From the NCBI GenBank assembly GCA_937138495.1, contig CAKZPE010000073.1, positions 1 through 56,532 on the forward strand: a DNA stretch of 56,532 bases. Direction: 5' to 3'. The notes beneath the pieces were generated by a model. That model was not told the DNA's origin. It was given only the letters and a program-made list of their open reading frames with translations, and searched no databases. The first letter of the stretch is position 1, and each line of letters starts with the position of its first letter. The position numbers and the translations under genes were made by a program. This DNA is from an uncultured Oceanospirillaceae bacterium (lineage in GTDB: Bacteria > Pseudomonadota > Gammaproteobacteria > Pseudomonadales > Balneatricaceae). This document shows, piece by piece, positions 54,687-56,532 of this stretch.

Positions 54687-55580
54687 ATGAAAAACCTTCC
54701 AATGGATCTGCTACGCACATTTACCACCATTAATGATCTCGGGGGTTTCACCCAGGCGGGAGACCTGCTGGGACGCTCTCAGCCTGCGATCAGCCTGCAA
54801 ATAAAACGTCTGGAAGAAATGCTCGAAGTCGCACTTTTTAACCGCGTAGGCGGCCTTAAACTTACAGAAGAAGGTGAAATTCTTTACAGCTACGCCCGTA
54901 AAATTCTGGAGATGAACGACACCGTCTGTTCACGTTTATCCACCCCCAGCCTGAGCGGTTCCGTTCGCCTGGGAACCCCTAATGACTTTGAAGTCTCTTT
55001 TCTGCCGGTATTGCTGTCGAAGTTCTCCAGGGCTTACCCCGATGTCACCTTAGATGTCCGCTCAGATGTCAGCATTAACCTGCGTAAGGAATATAAAAAA
55101 GGCACCTATGACTTCGTCATGACCATGGATGAATATCCCAATCATGAATACGCCAAAGATGACTTCATTATTGAACCCTTGTCATGGGCCGTCGGACCAA
55201 CCTTCAGCTTACCCCAGGATCAGCCCGTCCCTCTGGTGCTGTATCCGAAGGGCTGTATCTACCGGCAACACATCACCCAGGCACTGAATAAAGCCAATAT
55301 TCCATGGCGGGTACTCTATTGCTCATCCAGCCTGCTGGGCATTAAATCTGCGATTAAAGCGGGCCTGGGTATCAGCGCTCTGTCTTTAAATACCATGCCA
55401 AAAAGTCTGGTGCCTGAGCATGGTTTCGAGCACCTGCCGGCGCTTGGCCAGGTAACCATTGGCTTTAACTACGACCGGAACAACCTGTCTCCGGCAGCCG
55501 CGTTACTGCTGGATCATCTGCGTAACGGCCTGAAACAGAACCAGGGTTATCCAAGTGCCTTTAACCTGATGCCGGACTGA
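54687..55580 (+). CDS. LysR-family transcriptional regulator
   Basis: A 297-residue regulator: the winged helix is at residues 1-65 (LLRTFTTINDLGGFTQAGDL, SQPAISLQIKRLEEMLEVAL) and the effector-binding domain follows. It converges with the TRAP permease gene and is divergent from the second GlxA-type regulator, so its targets are not clear. It may control the TRAP transporter that extends beyond the window. Confidence 0.92.
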   Translation: MKNLPMDLLRTFTTINDLGGFTQAGDLLGRSQPAISLQIKRLEEMLEVALFNRVGGLKLTEEGEILYSYARKILEMNDTVCSRLSTPSLSGSVRLGTPNDFEVSFLPVLLSKFSRAYPDVTLDVRSDVSINLRKEYKKGTYDFVMTMDEYPNHEYAKDDFIIEPLSWAVGPTFSLPQDQPVPLVLYPKGCIYRQHITQALNKANIPWRVLYCSSSLLGIKSAIKAGLGISALSLNTMPKSLVPEHGFEHLPALGQVTIGFNYDRNNLSPAAALLLDHLRNGLKQNQGYPSAFNLMPD

Positions 55581-55589
55581 TCCGGCATC
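55568..55589. terminator. Hairpin at the end of the LysR gene
   Basis: A perfect 9-bp stem GATGCCGGA / TCCGGCATC with loop CTGA spans the LysR stop codon between converging genes. No T-run follows, so termination strength is uncertain. Confidence 0.5.
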
Positions 55590-55605
55590 AGTATCCCTTC
55601 CTTAA

Positions 55606-56532
55606 TCAGTCATCCAGTAAACTGGGCAGATACAGACTAAGCTCCGGTATAAAGGTCACTACAAACACCATAGGTAAATGCCCCAGCAGTAAGAACTTCA
55701 TCGTTGGCCCGATATACTTATCCAGCGATAGCTTGGTCACCCCGCCCGCCATATACAGCAACGGTGCACAAGGGGGAGAGATATTCCCCAGTCCCAGATT
55801 AGTCCCGACGATAGCAGCAAAATGAATAGGATCGACGCCTATCTTTTGCACCACAGGCATCAGAATAATCGCCGCCAGCACCCCGCCGGAAACATCGTCA
55901 ACAATCATGCCCATCAGCAAAAGCAGCAGGTTAATGATCAGCAGCAGGACGATTTTGTTATCTGAAATACTCAGTAATAAATCAGCAAACTGATTCGGTA
56001 TCTGGGCCAGTATCATGCCCCTGCTCATGATGAACAGGAAGAACAGCACCATAATCACTGAACCGGTCAGAATCGCAGCATCTTTACTGGCGTTGAAAAC
56101 ATTACGGAGCGTCATCGTGCGGTACACAACAAAGCCAACAAACAGGGTATACACCAGCGCGACAGCGCCGGCCTCGGTAGGCGTAGCCACTCCGCTGTAA
56201 ATACCGCCCAGAATGATAAATGGCATAATAATCGCCAGTGTGGCACGTTTACCTGCGGTCCAGATTTCCCGGCCGACCTCACCCAGAGGTAATTTGGGTG
56301 CAACCTTGATACTGGTGTTATTACGCAGGAAAAAGAAATTCAGTGCACAGTACACCAGCGCTAACAGAATGCCCGGCAACATCGTCGCCAAAAAGACTTT
56401 AGCCACTGATTGCCGGGTAGCGATTGCGAAAACAATCATCGGAATACTCGGCGGAATCATCAGGGCAAGCACAGAAGAAACAGCCACCAATGAGGTCGCA
56501 TGACCTTCCGGATAGCCTTCGCGAATCATTCT
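55606..56532 (-). CDS. TRAP transporter large permease (DctM), 5' end outside the window
   Basis: At least 308 residues of the large membrane subunit of a TRAP transporter. DctM hallmarks are VLALMIPPSIPMIVFAIATR, GGIYSGVATPTEAGAVALVY and VGTNLGLGNISPPCAPLLYM, with many hydrophobic segments. DctM is usually about 425 residues, so roughly the first 115 lie beyond the right edge and the frame is still open at the last base. The small permease and binding-protein genes would be expected further right. Its solute is unknown. Confidence 0.93.
   Translation of the reverse strand, partial: RMIREGYPEGHATSLVAVSSVLALMIPPSIPMIVFAIATRQSVAKVFLATMLPGILLALVYCALNFFFLRNNTSIKVAPKLPLGEVGREIWTAGKRATLAIIMPFIILGGIYSGVATPTEAGAVALVYTLFVGFVVYRTMTLRNVFNASKDAAILTGSVIMVLFFLFIMSRGMILAQIPNQFADLLLSISDNKIVLLLIINLLLLLMGMIVDDVSGGVLAAIILMPVVQKIGVDPIHFAAIVGTNLGLGNISPPCAPLLYMAGGVTKLSLDKYIGPTMKFLLLGHLPMVFVVTFIPELSLYLPSLLDD

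Overview
The window looks like chromosome from a marine gammaproteobacterium of the Oceanospirillales type. This is inferred from gene content (YqcC, DUF3549, a DnaT-like primosomal protein, TrhP, class I fumarase, several TRAP transporters, quaternary-amine methyltransferase genes) and moderate GC. The strain cannot be named from sequence alone. No rRNA, tRNA, CRISPR array, insertion sequence or phage was seen. Both ends are cut inside genes: a class II DAHP synthase at the left and a TRAP large permease at the right.

Region 1 to 16.5 kb is mostly housekeeping. It holds the DAHP synthase tail and yqcC; a minus-strand operon of two DUF1538 membrane proteins, a PII-like protein and a CBS protein; DUF3549; a dnaT-like/lambda-P-like pair that resembles the E. 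coli dnaTC arrangement; a second CBS protein; AlkB; a frameshifted nitroreductase; fumarase; a membrane diguanylate cyclase; a UbiA prenyltransferase; trhP; thpR; and a coiled-coil membrane protein.

Region 16.6 to 26.8 kb is a peptide-use locus. The minus strand carries dppBCDF, an M14 carboxypeptidase, a LysR regulator and pepQ. The gene in the dppA position is a chimera: the front of an Asp/Glu racemase is joined in frame to the rear of a peptide-binding protein. A D-amino-acid-dehydrogenase-like gene is divergent from it.

Region 27 to 38.5 kb is catabolic: a 2-oxoglutarate oxygenase, an MFS carrier, a TAXI-TRAP transporter, a GntR/FCD regulator, DUF547, a hydroxyisobutyrate-dehydrogenase-like enzyme, a class II aldolase, a GhrA-like reductase and a TauE permease. 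A CTGTATACAR motif recurs before three of the transcription units and is the likely GntR operator.

Region 38.8 to 54.5 kb is the most interesting part. It appears to encode a corrinoid-dependent demethylation system for a quaternary amine in a presumably aerobic bacterium. The pieces are a non-pyrrolysine MttB homologue, a corrinoid protein, a methyltetrahydrofolate:corrinoid methyltransferase, a RamA-like reductive activator, DUF1638, and a second operon with DUF1289, a solitary HyuA-like ATPase, a CblC/QueG-like ferredoxin and a glutathione transferase. Two GlxA/ArgR-type regulators flank the locus. The mttB promoter and the corrinoid-operon promoter both carry TGTCGC-type half sites repeated at exactly 21 bp. 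Five of the proteins end or begin in Arg-rich tails, while the corrinoid protein begins with a strongly acidic tail. Inserted beside the system, between two identical 28-bp terminators, is a gene for a Rieske-like protein that has lost all four cluster ligands but kept the disulfide cysteines, fused to ankyrin repeats.
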